The position numbers were made by a program, and so were the translations under genes. Of a stretch of 64,000 nucleotides of DNA, positions 1 to 12,946 are shown piece by piece. Every line of letters begins with the position of its first letter. The stretch's first letter is position 1. Origin of the DNA: Varanus komodoensis (lineage: Eukaryota > Chordata > Lepidosauria > Squamata > Varanidae); NCBI RefSeq assembly GCF_004798865.1, contig NW_025336598.1:15569409-15633408 (forward strand). Direction: 5' to 3'. The notes under the pieces were generated by a model, which ran no database searches, was not told the origin of the DNA, and saw only the letters and a program-made list of their open reading frames with translations.

Positions 1-1061
1 ACAGGGATGCATGACCTTTGTAAAGTAGGTGGTAGGGTCTAAGGAGGTAGGGTCTAAGAAATTGAGGCAGCCTCGGAAAACAGCCACACTCAAATTGCTA
101 ACGGAAACAGGAACAGAAATGGGAAAGTCAACAGAATGCCATTCTTTAAGAAGAAGCCTAGGGGTATGGCAGGGAATAAAAGACCAAATATACTTTTACT
201 CCAGCTTGTGCCAAAAGTATTGGAAATTTCTTGTTTAAAACTGTCAAGTTAGAAAAGCTCTGTTTGATTAAAGGAAGCTAACAGAGTCCCCAAAGAGGAA
301 GGTTATGCCTCGCTAATTTGTTAAGCTCTCTTTGAGTGTATATTGCCAGAGCAGGGGGAGAAAGGAAAGCAAGCCAGCAATGTGGGCTCCATACTGAGAT
401 GTATTTTCTCCCAGGTAGGTTTTTAGCATCATGAGCTCATGTGCAAAGTGCAGTCTGTGAATAGGAGAAGATCGGGCTCATTCCTTTTTCTTCCCTTCTT
501 TGTAAAAGTGCCTCAGGAACAAAGCACACATAGCCATAAAATGTGGATGGAGTCAGGCAGAAATCAGAGACTAATAGAAAACCCCAGCAGGATCTCCTTG
601 TTGGCTGTTTTGAAGAGAAACATTCTCCATCCACTCAGTGAGGAAACTCAAAAGGGTGTCATGGTGTAAAATGCTTCCTAAACAAGACTGATCTCAGTGT
701 TTTATTCAAGCATCGCAACCTGGTTTTGATGCCCACCTGCAATTTCCCTTATCCTGGGGAAGCAGGTGTTTGTGCAGCAGAGTCTGTGGGTAACCGGCAC
801 TTCCCTGTCCCTATGCAACTGGATCTTCTGGTCCAAAGAGGAAGCTGAAGTCACTTCAAGTCAGGGCTGGTCCTGCTGTAAGACAGGGTGGGGCAGCTGC
901 CTCAGTTGGTACATTGGAGTGTTGGCAACTGTCTCTCTTGCCACCTGCCCTGTACCCCCTATGCTAGCCAGCTGCCCTTCATTATGGTGGACAATGCTAT
1001 CCCATTGTGACTATTGGAGTCAGATTCAGCTGCCCATCTTATCAATCTGGAAAGGTGATGC
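1..1061. other. Unassigned noncoding DNA
   Basis: I see no gene or recognisable repeat. The stretch from about 770 to 1060 is somewhat GC-richer and stays open for 117 codons on the plus strand, but the translation resembles no known domain and runs on into the LINE tail that follows. Confidence 0.5.
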
Positions 1062-1289
1062 CAACGCTTCTTTTTTTTCCACACCAGGTGAAAACCTTTT
1101 TATTTTTCCACTATTTTAATTGCGAATTTAGCTTAATCTGTGGTTTTACATTGAATGCTGTGCTACTTTTACTTTTATTTTTTATCTTATTTTATTGTTC
1201 TTATTGTGAACCATCCCGAGATGTCTGTGATGGGATGGTATACAAAAGTTTTAAACAAACAAACAAACAAACAAACAAACAAACAAACA
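1062..1289 (+). mobile_element. L2-type LINE, 3' end (truncated)
   Basis: The segment has the layout shared by several LINE tails in this window: a decayed end of ORF2 (Caccaggtgaaaacctttttatt, the remnant of a Lys-Thr-Phe-Leu-Phe coding end), a T-rich 3' UTR, then a paired motif around 1208-1245 (accatcccgagatg ... gggatggtatacaaaa) just before the tail. It ends in an (AAAC)n run. Assignment to the L2 clade is inferred from the ORF2 C-terminus kept in better copies at 51.1 and 52.9 kb. It is a dead 5'-truncated copy. Confidence 0.6.
1253..1288 (+). repeat. (AAAC)n microsatellite, tail of the LINE
   Basis: Nine AAAC units follow directly on the L2-type 3' end, so the array most likely grew from the element's tail. 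Confidence 0.9.
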
Positions 1290-1730
1290 TTAAATCTTGT
1301 CCTCAGGCTTCTTCTGGTTCAGCCTGAGGTACCATCCCAACAGGCCAGAATCCTCTGATTTTGGTTAAGAGAAGAAGCCACAGAACCAGTCCTCCCTGTC
1401 TTCTATGAAGCTTCCTCACTTTCTGCCATCGCTCATTCTGAACCAGTCTCCCCCTCTCCTTCCCACCCTCCCTCTTTTACCACCAAAATGCCCGCCTCCC
1501 TGCAATGGACACTTGTCACCTGCTGACTGTAAGCAGCTGTAACATGTTTGAAATATCTGTAATCTAGTTGTTTTCATTGACTTGGACCATTGTGGGAAGA
1601 AGCTTCAAGCAGCAGCATCAGTGAATAGAATAATTACAACATGGGAGCACACCAATAGTCAACTTCTTGAATCTAGGGATATATGAATCTGCCAGTTTTG
1701 CTTTATTTCCCCATTTAATCGCTTAAAATG
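1290..1730. other. Unassigned noncoding DNA
   Basis: Unique-looking sequence with a pyrimidine-rich patch at about 1440-1490. No gene or repeat was recognised. Confidence 0.5.
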
Positions 1731-1957
1731 CCAGGGTGGTACGGTGGTGAAAGTATTGAACGGGGGTTTTGGGAGAGCTGGGTTCCAGTCCATACTCCCA
1801 TGCAGCTCACTGAGTCACTGTGGGCCAGTTGCTCAATCAGCATTATCTAATAGCCTTCCCTGCAACATCACCCTATCTCACCGGGTGATGTTTCAAGAAC
1901 AGAAAAAAGCTATGTCAGTCCTCTTGAGGAAAAATGCAGGCTATAAATGCATTGGGT
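1731..1957 (+). mobile_element. Sauria-type tRNA-derived SINE (decayed)
   Basis: The head keeps a box A-like ggtacggtggtgaaagt and a box B-like gctgggttccagtcc. The body keeps the marker phrase cactgtgggccagttgctc (consensus ends 'ggccagtcac'), followed by ctatctcaccgggtgat, matching the usual 'cctacctcacagggttg', and the end has ggctataaatgc, like the usual 'ggtataaat' tail. Order and spacing match the copies at 3.8, 12.7 and 57.5 kb. It is well diverged and so old. Confidence 0.7.
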
Positions 1958-3147
1958 AGCAGTACTAGACATATCTTAACATGTTGAAATTCCTTCCATC
2001 TCAATTATGAAGAAATTTGCAAATTCTGAAAAATTATTCAGATTAAAATGAACTTTTCTGGACAAGCCAAATCCAAAATGTGCAGCTATTTCCAGCATGG
2101 AAAAATACCATGACATACATGCCTACCAGGCAGCTGTTTGAAATGATAAGCCTGTCCAAACCGGACATTTACAGAGTCATCCATCCTGGCTACCATGTAG
2201 CTCCTGTTCATTTGCAGACAGCTTGTATTTCATGGATACATCTGTGCATGATCAAAAAGTTCTCTTTGAATTGAGGAAGAGGGATGTCCCATCACAGCCT
2301 AGGAAAATAAGGCTAAGAGTACAAAGAGGCAGAATGTGGCTGAAAAGAAGTAACACTCCAGGAAATGACATGGCTGTCTGGCAAGGTGAGTCCTTTCCAG
2401 CTATTTGTGTGACTGTCTCAAATGAGCTACTTCCAAAGCAAATTTTGAAATCAGAGGTATGTGGAGATATTCCTATAAAAACACGTGCTGGCTTCTTCCC
2501 TTCCTACATGTAGCGATTATACTGTAGCCTTTAATTCAACAAACAGAAAGACTGCTTTCCTTCCTTGTATTCCATTTTGAATATCAGTGCTGGATTTCTT
2601 TCACCTGGCATCTTGATAATAACCAGAATACCATGTTGTCAGCATTGAACTCAAAAGTAAATGTTTTCTTTACCATCTCCATTTTTTGAGCCATCTGGTA
2701 TTCTCAGGAATTGGATGCCCAAGTTAAGATGAGAACAAAATCAGCATGATCACTGTTCATGCAGTATGCAATGACATTTTGAACACAAATATCACGATTT
2801 TTAAAAAAGTATATTAAACAATATTAGAGAGTTGAAAAATGGCTATGAAGCATATTAACATTCAATATTATTGCTGGCATTTATGAAAGGTCAACTATGG
2901 TGCGCTCATGCATAAATAGAGACCAAAATTTGAAAATTATGATTTGATTGAAAAAACAATGGCACGAAATATGTTCTTTCTATTTAACACCAGTCCGCTT
3001 TATTAATTTAGAATCAGAATTGTATCTACTAACTTTCCACAATCCAAAGATGGTTTGCATATGAATCCCATTATCTTGTGGATACAGAATTGAGAGAAAA
3101 GACAATACAGCCTGGAGACTAGGGGAAGGGAATAAGGGCTGCTAGGA
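1958..3147. other. Unassigned noncoding DNA
   Basis: AT-rich unique-looking sequence. The short open frames at 2080-2513 have no recognisable domain. No repeat was identified. Confidence 0.5.
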
Positions 3148-3450
3148 TTTTATTTATGTATGTATTAATTTATTTAAACCATTTTTATACTGCGCAAATA
3201 GCCCAAAGCTCACCTGGCACTTAACAAAAAGTTAAAAACATATAAACAAAGAGCATAATAAAACAACAAGGAATGAAAACAATAAAACCACAGCATTTGC
3301 AGTCAAATTGGTATAGCCGTATAGCTGCAGTACAAAGATGCAGAACAAAACCTAAGATTGAAAGTTAATTATTAAACTACTGGGCAAACTCCATCCAGAA
3401 CCAATTGGATATCACAGAACTGGACAGACGACCCACCCACCAATAGCATC
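3148..3450 (-). mobile_element. L2-type LINE, 3' end
   Basis: Read on the minus strand, this ends with a paired motif (gctttgggctatttgcgcagtataaa) and an A/T-rich (AAATAAAT)-like tail at 3148-3180. A T-rich 3' UTR lies upstream (higher coordinates). The layout matches the other L2-type tails in the window. No coding remnant is readable here. Confidence 0.55.
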
Positions 3451-3483
3451 TCCATATTGACTGGTCGGAGTCTCAGTTTGTTG

Positions 3484-3540
3484 GCCATCATCCAGTCCAT
3501 TACTATGCCTAGACTACGCCATCATCCAGTCCATTACTAT
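3484..3540. repeat. 23-bp exact direct duplication
   Basis: The 23-base word at 3484-3506 recurs without change at 3518-3540 (period 34), and the second copy runs into the trinucleotide tract. No mismatch means a recent local duplication, probably replication slippage next to the microsatellite. Confidence 0.85.
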
Positions 3541-3597
3541 TATTATTGTTGTTGTTATTATTATTATTATGATGAATAGTAATAATAGTAGTATGCA
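3535..3597. repeat. Imperfect ATT/GTT trinucleotide microsatellite
   Basis: Units of ATT, GTT and TTA alternate, ending in aataatagtagt. Confidence 0.8.
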
Positions 3598-3741
3598 TTA
3601 CTATTCAGAGCAGCCACTGTCTCACGCGGGTTTGAGAGGAAGAGCTGATATGATATTCTAGTACTTTTTGCATCCTGAATACAAGAAAGAGAAAGATCTA
3701 AAGTCAGCATTGGAAGAAATGGCAGATGTGCTTACCATTAG

Positions 3742-3955
3742 TGATTTATACCCTTTGCTTATACCCCACCCTTTTCCTCCTGTAAGAAACCCAAGGCAGC
3801 TTACAAAGCTCCTCACAACAACAACCCTGTGAGGTAGGTCACTGAGAGTCTGCAACTGGCCCAAAGTCACCCAGTGAGCTTCATGGCTGAGACAGGACTA
3901 GAACCCAGATCTCCCAGGTTTCCAATCCAGCACTCACCCACCATACCACACTGGT
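3742..3955 (-). mobile_element. Sauria-type tRNA-derived SINE
   Basis: On the minus strand it reads from the head gtgtggtatggtgggtgag (box A-like) through gatctgggttctagtcc (box B-like), gtgactttgggccagt, cctacctcacagggttgttg and on to the tail gggtgggtataagc. This is a nearly full-length copy of the family, about 214 bp, and it is better kept than the one at 1.7 kb. Pol III promoter boxes are inferred from the tRNA-like head. Confidence 0.85.
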
Positions 3956-6900
3956 AAGATATTAACTGGTTTTCTGCTTGAAGGACTCAGGGTGACAAAC
4001 AAAAGCTATTTAGCATGCTCCATAATATCTCGTGTTACCTAAAACACATAAAAATGTAAGTAAGCAAAGTTAACTGACAAATAGCATTGCAATAGAAGCA
4101 AATGTTTTGAAGCCTTCTGTCATTGGTCAATATGAGCATTATCCAGACACAGTTTAGCCTTTCCACCCACCAATGTTGTTTACAATGCTATCCGCATTGA
4201 TCTGGAAATGAGCTCCACTGAACACTGTATGCTGTACATGAAAGCAGACATACACAGGGCTGAAGTGCACATTTCTACGGGAAAGTCACCAAATCCTAAG
4301 CCTGCTTTGTTCATTAGTCATACGAAGGGTGTCCACAAATTGAAATGCTCTGTGCATTGACTACTGAAGTGGGGACACTTCTATTCATAGCCTTCTATGT
4401 GCATATACTTCCATGGGAGCTGGAACCCTGATCACACAGATTTCCCCCTCCCATGGAAGCCTTTGCATGTTCATACTCATAAGTTTTCCTTTTGCAGACA
4501 ATCACTGGGATATAGCTGGTGGGGAAAGCAGCACTGACCCATTGCCTTTCCAACAGGTGGGACCCTTTAGCATGTGTAAGTTGTGAAGGGGCATCTCGCA
4601 ATGCTTAATTTTCATTGGAACATACCCTATCAACCTAACATAATACTGATGGCTGTGCAGTCCTTACTTATGACCCAAACAAAGAAAATCATTTAGAAAA
4701 TCTGTAGAAAATTATGCAAAATAACAGTTTCTTGCATAAAGGAAAGCACTGAAATTATGCATGGCAAATAGAACACCTTAAAACTTTGGCACAAAAGCAG
4801 GATGATGATGATATTGTGAGAAAATTAGGTTAGCAGAAAATGAAGGTTGCATTTTGCAAGCATGGATGGTCTTAAATGCTAACCTTGCCCTCCATAGAGT
4901 GTTCCAAGGGAAGAATATGAAGAGGCACCAAAGCTTCCGTATCCCAACAGACTGTCCCATATATGTCTTGATTTAGGGGACATATGGATGTGTTAATTTT
5001 GCTTTCACCCAAACTGCATCCCCTTCCCTCAAACTCTTTCTCTCCTTAAAATGAACTTTGAGAATTTCTGGTAATTCATATCAGAATTGAACTGAAACAA
5101 AAATTTTACCCATCTGCTCCCAGGCAAATTCCATAAGAGCATGAAAAGAACCACGATTTATCTCCCTGCAGCAGAGTTGTTAAAAATGAGCAACCTGTCA
5201 GAAAAGAAGAGCAAGTAATATACTTCAAGATAAAGGGATATAAGCCCAGACTATAAAGAACGAGTGCCCCAAAGCCTGGGCCTGGATGGATGAATCTCTC
5301 AGTTTTAGTTTCTTCCATATTCAGTGGTTATCTTCATTTTTTTAAAATTCCAAATGCATTTTGTCCAGAATATGGAGAGTTTTGTGAATGTCGGTAATTT
5401 TGATCAAAGCTGAACTGAATTCTCCTCTTTTAGCTCTGTCCTAGAAGACTCCTTTTATGAACCACATTTCATTTCCAAAGTTTTGAGTGTTCTTTCAAGT
5501 GGAATAAGAGTGACTTTTAAGTTAAGGCACGTGATGGACTTTAAAAAAAAGGGCGGGGGAGTTCTGTCTTTACAAGTACTAAAAGTCTAATGCATATTAA
5601 AATAACACCTGTTGAGTCTGAAACTTGAAACCTAGTAACCTTATTCTGATGTGATTTATAATTCTTCAAGATTTCAAATTGATATGATAAAATGCCAAAG
5701 GTACAGCAAGATAAAAAGAACTGATAATTAACACTTTGGCCCTTTCTGCTCCAATCTGTGATATATATCATATCTTTCATTTATTCACATTTTCCATGAA
5801 AAATATTGATGTACTTTATGTAGACTTTGTAAAGAGAACCGTGAGAAGGATTTTAAACCATTTCTTCTCCTCCTGAGCTGTATCCGAAATTTGATCAGAC
5901 ACCCAAGGCCTCCAATTTAGATTGCCCAGATGCAAATACTTGTAATGCAAACTGCAGCTATAAGGAAAAGCCCTATTCCATATTAAGCATCCCATTTGCT
6001 TTTAGTGAAAAACAAACAAGCAAGTCAGCTAACAGAACCTATCAATAAAGTAACATGACTGTCATTCAGGGAATTTGGGAGTTTGATGTGGAAGGAGCAG
6101 AAGGATCAGGGCCTCACACTACCTTATGGAAACCAGGAATGATCACTTCTCATTCTTTCCACATGGCTGATAAAAGAAACATGGGTATTGGAGTCCATAT
6201 GTTGATTTCTGGAAGCAGAAGCACAATGTGGGGACCCCAGTGCCTGTTGCTGTTTTCTGTGTAGTAAGAAAACAACATGCAAGATCACATCTCACACTGG
6301 GGATATTGGCACGATTGTCTGAATACACATTTGCACTCTCTGGACACTTGTTGAGATCATTGTGAGAATGTAGATCTGTTCAGTTGGTAACATGTAAGTT
6401 CTACCCACAGATAGGAGGGTTTTTCAGGGTACTGAAATCACAACGGAGAGAGGAGGCTCCCCTCTGTGGAAAGTCATCAACATGTAGAGGATGTCAAGAA
6501 CGGTGAACTAGATGGAGATCTGAGTTCACACACTCTTCCCCACTCCATATCTTCACCTTGCAAGGAAAATAACTGGGTTCTCACAATAGTCTGAAATAGC
6601 ATGCCTAGCAAATGAATACATCTTCAAGTGCATTGTGCAAGCACCCGAGGGTGAGATCTGACCCACACACTTGCTTTTCAGGAATTGGATCATGATGAGC
6701 ATTGTAGGCATCAAGTTGAAGATAGTTAGTTTCTCTCTGCCTGGTTCCCAACAACATACAGAAGCTGGGAATGGAGGGCTTGTGTGCACTAGTGCATTTT
6801 TCTTCTATGCTTGAGTGTTGAATGCTAGAATAGGGTTATTGTACATGTGCATGTCTTGGTGACTTGTACACATGTACTGCTTATGGATGTGCAGACAGCT

Positions 6901-7084
6901 GAACCTGGGATGAATGAATGGACATTTGCATGCATATACTTTTGTGAATTCATGAAACTGTGTTTATCTTAGAAGAGCTATTCTACAGATTTCACACTTC
7001 TCAAGATATTGTAATGGGGTTTTCAGACCAAAATATATACCAAAATGTGCATTTGATGATAACATATGTATAGAGATGTGAGGA
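3956..7084. other. Unassigned noncoding DNA (about 3.1 kb)
   Basis: A long run without a recognisable repeat or gene. The open frames here (up to 79 codons) resemble no known protein. In a repeat-dense region, such a clean stretch is a reasonable place to look for conserved noncoding sequence, but nothing in the bases alone proves it. Confidence 0.5.
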
Positions 7085-7225
7085 AACATTGTGTTGATTT
7101 CTTTTTTTCTCTTTTTTGGGTATTTTAATGGTGTTTTAGATTATATTTTGAAGTGCATTTTGTGGATCACCCAGAAACCTTTGGCCATTCGACAGTATTA
7201 AACACTAATAAATAAATATGAATGT
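7085..7225 (+). mobile_element. L2-type LINE, 3' end
   Basis: A T-rich stretch leads into gtggatcacccagaaacctttggccattcgacagtattaaa, split here as the paired 'cacccag ... ttcgacagtatt' motif, and the segment ends in aataaataaatatg. This matches the tail layout of the other L2-type copies. Confidence 0.55.
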
Positions 7226-7781
7226 AATAAATAGTTTAATTCATGGATTAGTGCAAAATGGGAAAAGAATGGATGTATGAATGAACTCAAAAAACTGATA
7301 TAATCTAGAAAGAGTTCAATCTATCCATTCCATGAGATGACAAAAGAGACTGCACTATTTTGAATTACATACTGGAACACTTCTTAAAAATGTAATACTT
7401 GATTGATACTTCTGCCAATAGAAAGAAGACTGTAATCCAGTCATGATTTTCTGTGTGAAAAGATTGAATGTAGAAGAGTTTGTAAAAGTAGCATCTTCCT
7501 CCAACAGTCTCAAATGATTAGACTATTACATTATTATCATGACCAATGCAATTTCCAATCCCCACTAAGAAAATGTTTGGTAATAAAGGAAACTTCCATG
7601 CAAGCAGGGATCATTCCAGACTCTTGAAAAACCAGGCACTAATCCCAAAGACAATACACAAATATACAGAGTTTTATCTTACAGTTTGTGAGTCCTGCAT
7701 AGCACACTATAGAAATAGAGCAATCATGGTAAAGTTCATATAACCATTCTGGGGGACTACAGTTCTTTTCACTGGGAGCTC

Positions 7782-7814
<33 letters not shown>

Positions 7815-8394
7815 ATCATCTACCTATCACACCCCAACTTCTTATAACAAAAGCAGTCCAGAAAGAAGGTTGTTTATGAACCACAGTTCACAGCCAAAGT
7901 ATTTGTTTCACCTAATTCTTTGCCTGGTAGATATCTAGGTCTTGTGGAGTCATCACCCTTTCCTCTCTTTGAAAATCAACCTTTCTCTGTTATATAAAAT
8001 GTGTTTCCTTTCTAAACTTATTAGTGCTAAACTATATTTTAGTTATGGCCATATGTTTACCAGAGGAAAGATTTCAGACACTTTCCCAGTGCCTGTCGTC
8101 CTCCCTTTCTCTCTTCTTGGAAAAATCTAACACTTTTTATTAATCGTTATTTTTCACCAGGTCATTTCTAATGAGTGATTTTCAACTGCATGGGTTCTGT
8201 GTGCATAGAGTTTGTTTCCTCGGGTATTTCTGGTTTGAATGCACCTTTTGATGCTGTGTGTGTATAAATAAAACTGCTGTAGCATGGAGCCTAAGAAACA
8301 ATGCCACAAACCTGAATGCTCATAATTCATAAATCATTGTGGCCACAAACTCTGCAGATACTCTTCAGAAAACTGCAGTGCAAGCTTAATGCTG
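7226..8394. other. Unassigned noncoding DNA with one microsatellite
   Basis: Apart from the CTGT array at 7783-7812, no gene or repeat was recognised. Confidence 0.5.
7783..7812. repeat. (CTGT)n microsatellite
   Basis: About seven perfect CTGT units. Confidence 0.9.
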
Positions 8395-8500
8395 TCCTTA
8401 AAGGGCTATTGTAAGAGTAATTGAGATAAGGTATGCAGGAGAAATACTTGGAACACTCTTTGTATATAAATTATGGCTATTAATGAGAGAAAACAAGCAC
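8395..8500 (+). mobile_element. MIR-like SINE, 3' part
   Basis: The order gggctattgtaagagtaat, tgagataaggtatgcag, aaatacttggaacactc and tatggctattaatg follows the 3' half of the amniote MIR (CORE-SINE) family: 'gggttgttgtgaggatt', 'tgagataatgcatg', 'aagcgcttagaaca', 'gctattatt'. The 5' head is not readable. This is an ancient, heavily diverged copy. Confidence 0.5.
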
Positions 8501-11359
8501 AATTGTGGTCAGCATAAGTCCTTTAAATTTACTTTGTTGGCCTCATTCTGAAGCTCAAAGAGGAGATTGACCTTGTTATCTTAGTCTGGTTGATGGCACT
8601 TTCCATGCTATCAAAAATAATCACAAGCTCATGTTATAATTTAAATGTTGCCTTAAAAACAAAAGCCCATTCTTTTAGAGGTGCTGGAGGTAATACTTCC
8701 AAGAGTGGCTTCCACTCCTCACTGGGACATGGAAACAGCCGGCTCTTCTTTCAGACAATCTTCTTGGGAGGGATGGTATATCATCAAAATACAATTCTTG
8801 TCCAGGGCATGCCTCGCTGCATTGCCAATACATGCAACACCTGCTCTATTCTTTAGCCTTTCCAAGAGTCAAAAGAAATATTGCTTTAAAAATGTAGTTC
8901 TGTTTTCCCTTCATTTCTATGCTAGAGTACAAAATAACCTTTTAATAAATTTACTTGTTTGATTGCTCATTTTATCTCCAGTGCTGGTGGAGTCTGTTCC
9001 AAGGTTAACGAAATTAACCCAAACTATGAGGAGGCTTTTAAATATTCTTAGGCAACTGTTAGGAAGAAACTGTTCTAGGAGTTCGTACAAGGGATTATGA
9101 AAAGAAGATGGAGAAACATTGGAGGTAAAGAATTCCCAGTATTGGGATGACAACTGCAATATTGAGTATATCCCTACAAGTAATACAGGGCCTAAACTTA
9201 TATCATATGAGCTTGCTAATGTTCCGCGCACTTGAGGGTAATGGAGAGTCCAATACTGATATATTCTGGTTTATTCTAGACTCCAGGGAAGGCAACCTTT
9301 GCTTGATGTTCATGAGTTGAGAACACACACCCAAAAAGCATTTGACAGCATGGACTCATATGAAACCTGCTCATTAAACTATGCACAGAAATGCTTTAAT
9401 CAATTAGATGAGCTGGCATATTTCAGAGTTAATTCAACCAATTTGGAAAATGCACATGAAAATATACATGAATTTTCATGTGCGTGCACACTCATACCAA
9501 TCTGATTTTGCATGAGATAGAATATGTATTGAGGTGAAACACTGAGAATTTCAATGAATTTGGGTTTCACTTGGATCTAAATACCTGGATCTAAATTAGG
9601 TAACAATTTCACATGTTCTGTATGTTCAAAACCAGCAAAGTGTTATTGCATTGTGGATCCTTCTTCTCCATGTCTTGTTTACTTCTCTACCATTCTTCTC
9701 CTACTCTTTTAGTTTGATGGTAAAGGGCTGTGCTGAAAGGCCTCATAAAGTTACTCCAAAACACTTTCTATCTGATCTGTTTGTGCTTCCAGACATTCTT
9801 ATAAGCATGGATACTCTAAACTGTTGCTAAACAAAGATCCTAAAACATTGGTTTCTGCGAGGGACCACTAGTGACAGTTGGAGTGTTGTTAGGCTTAGCA
9901 CATGTCCAGTATAGATTCCCAGCATAGCCTGTGTTGTTGAACCTGATCTAAGCCTGTCTGTGTATCTTTCTAGCCTTTCTTGAATGTAACTGTTTCCTGA
10001 AGTAAGTTCTGCCAGATAATTTTGTCTGTAGAAGCCATTAGGGGAAATCCTTGTCTTTTTCTGGAGTCCTTCTCACCAGTCTTAGCATCTTTGATGCTTG
10101 GAGCACTTATCCTAGTTGTATCCAGGACACAAAACAATCCTATTTTGTATCCTGAACTGACTGGGACCCTAGTGTTTAGGGAATGTGCTTCTGGGAACAT
10201 CCTTAGGTGAGCAAGGGTTTTCTGGCATTTGTTACCAGTTCTGGACTTAGTTCAGTTTGGAGCCATCCCATATAGCTATCCTGTAAAATGAGTTATTCTA
10301 ACAAGTAGGGACCTTGCCTTGCTGCAGATATTCTTCTACCTAAAGCCAAGTCAGCTCAGGGCTCCTCCATTTAGGAATCTTGTACATGGAAACATTGCTT
10401 GGGCTCTAGCCATGGCTCCTCCTGAATTTTGAGGAATAACCTGTTCTGAATCCTGTCTTTAAGTGCTTCAAGCTGCTAATGTTGTTCTAAGAGTAGCACT
10501 TCCACTATGGCTATGTCCATATGTTAATAAGTCTGGAAGAAGACCAACCCTTCTTGCTCCATTGCTTCCATCAGTCAAATCTCACACAAAAGGCATTTGC
10601 ATTGATTTTATTGAAAGTTTCTGGGTTACATGTACCAAAGGTCTATTTAAACTTCAATGAAGAGGGGGGATTGTTGCTTCATAAACAATTTATATCATGG
10701 AAGCGATCTCCCTCTCCCCAGAAAATAACTGCTATCTCTAGGAAAGAAGTCTGGATGAATACCCTGTGATAAGCCTGGGCTGCCACTTACTTCCCCAACA
10801 GTCCCTCCTGCCTGCTTGTATCTAATAAACAACACGGCTCAAACGCCAAGTCTTCCCTGCTCTCCAAACCAACACTAGCAGGTTGCCTATTCAGTCACAA
10901 CCAGTATTTGCCAATACACGGATCCAACAAAGGCCTTTTTTAACTCAAGGAGGCAGACTGAAGTATCTGGTAATCTGTGACCCAGCCAAGAGTAGTGTGT
11001 ACAGTTCCTGGTCTCTCCCAGCTCATGTCCCCCCCTTGCTCTCCCTTTTCACCTGTCATTCCACATGCCCTGGATTTCCTCTGTTGTCATTGTAGCTCCT
11101 CCTGCACATTTTTTCCCTCTCCTTCTCTCCTGTTCTTTTATCCTCCTCCTGTTCCCTATCCTACCCTCATCCCTGTCCCACTTCAGCTGTTGCCATTTTG
11201 GACAGGATAGCAAACTGCAAGTGAGGCAAAGCTTGTGACACCACTGGCTCACCAGGTGTTCTGGCCGGGTGTCCTTTCCCTGCAACTGTGCTGGCCTGGC
11301 AGCCAGTCAGGCTGTGATCATTGGTCATAAAGCTAGATGCAGCTCAGATGTCTGTTAAA
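8501..11359. other. Unassigned noncoding DNA (about 2.9 kb)
   Basis: No gene or repeat was recognised. Open frames (up to 104 codons, 8917-9231 minus) have no known domain. A pyrimidine-rich patch lies at 11020-11190. Confidence 0.5.
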
Positions 11360-11626
11360 AGGTGGGGAGCCTCTTCACAACATTTGTTTTTCAGTGCCAA
11401 GCCAAGACCTTTTTATTTAAATGCTATTTTAACTGTTAATGGTTTATTTGTTGGTTTAAATTGACCAGGCTGGATCCACTATTATATTTTATTTTATTTT
11501 ATTTTATTTTATTTTATATTTGAAGATTTTTTTTTGTATTTTATATGGTATTTTAATTATTGTAAGCTGCCCCGAGGTTCATGCAATGGGGCGGCATATA
11601 AGTTGTTTAAATAAATACATAAATGT
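11360..11626 (+). mobile_element. L2-type LINE, 3' end
   Basis: The end of ORF2 is decayed but still visible as ttcagtgccaagccaagac then ctttttattt (compare the phrase Ser-Phe-Arg-Cys-Gln-Ala-Lys-Thr-Phe-Leu-Phe at 51.1 kb). A T-rich UTR with a (TTTTA)n run follows, then gtaagctgccccgaggttc ... gggcggcatataag and an aataaatacat tail. Confidence 0.65.
11485..11518. repeat. (TTTTA)n microsatellite inside the LINE 3' UTR
   Basis: Six or so TTTTA units lie within the T-rich 3' UTR. Confidence 0.85.
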
Positions 11627-12740
11627 CTGTGCTATTGCTTGAAATCTAGGATGTGCTGCTAGCTCATGAGCCAATCACTTCATAACATGTAGCCTTAAGT
11701 ATTGTGAGTTCTGTAGTGTGAACCATGCCAGACTGGGCCTGTCTAATAAAGCTAATTAATGACTCTTCTGTCAGTCTGTCCTATGGTGAAGAAAATAGGC
11801 CCTTGACAAACACTATCAGGGGAAGATCAGCCTGGCCTAAATGGCATTGAAATGGCCTCCAACAGCTTGTCACCTTTATCTTGCCTTGGAGGGGGAAAAG
11901 AGTCTCTCTTCCTTTTCCCTCTCCTCCCTTTCCTTTGCTTATCCTTACGGTTTAGTTTGTAAGCCTGACAGCAGGGTCTGTCTCAGTTGTTTCTGTTTTT
12001 AACTGATGTGTGCCACTTAGAAAGACAAGAATTGCCTGAAAAGCAGGGGGGAAAGTGCAACATATTAACAATTTCAAGTTACAGAAAATAATTTTAACAT
12101 GGAAGTTTGATCCCAGCTGGAATTGAGGAAAGGGGCTGTATATACAAAGTCCTGTTGAGAAATGTCATTGAGCTTCATAATCTCTCAGTTTGACAAACAA
12201 ACCTCAGCCACTTGTAACCTGTGGCTCAAATATGAGCTGAGCATTATTATTGTGGATGTTTTAAGTCTGCTCTTCCTCCAAACAGTTTGTACAGAAAGTA
12301 CTTTCAGAATTAAATCACGGCTGGGGGCAGTGAAAGCCCCTTGGCACTGAAAAACCTATGTGGCAATGGGTACATATCTCCACCAAAACATCCTGAAGCA
12401 CAGAAGGCAGGGAATGATCATATGCTGGCTCATTTGACATTGTTGGTCATGAAATAAAAATGGCCTAAAATGGCCTACAATGTGTCAAGGGAATCAATAT
12501 TTTTAGCCACAGGACTAACACCCTCTGGGACATTAAGGAATAAACTACATCAGACAGTTTATGTAAAATTGCATCCATGTTCTTTCCAAAGTGGGGTAAA
12601 GCTTTCCAAAGTGGGGTGGGCCCCCCAATTCAAATCAGGACATTAGCATGGGGGGGGTGCAACCCTAAGGACCTCATTCCTCCTGCACATGATATTTGCT
12701 AAGGAAGAAACTAATTGTCATGTGTTTTGGCTTCCAGACC
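11627..12740. other. Unassigned noncoding DNA
   Basis: No gene was seen. A 16-base word (ctttccaaagtggggt) at 12582-12597 is repeated exactly at 12602-12617. Confidence 0.5.
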
Positions 12741-12946
12741 ATCAGTGAGGCATGGTGATTAGAGTGTTGGATTGGGAACCCATGAAATTTGGGTTCTAGG
12801 TCCCATGACATCGGTCCAGTCACTCTCTGGCTAACCTACCTTGCTGGGTTGTTTTGTGTGGCTAGAATGGAGTGGAGAATAACCATGTAACCTCCTTTGG
12901 GTTCTTCAGAGAAGAGAAAAAAGTGAGATATAAATAACAACAATAG
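12741..12946 (+). mobile_element. Sauria-type tRNA-derived SINE
   Basis: Head ggcatggtgattagagtg (box A-like) and aatttgggttctaggtcc (box B-like), then ggtccagtcactct, cctaccttgctgggttg and the end cctcctttgggttcttc ... gtgagatataaataac. It keeps the same block order as the copies at 3.8 and 57.5 kb and is moderately diverged. Confidence 0.75.
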
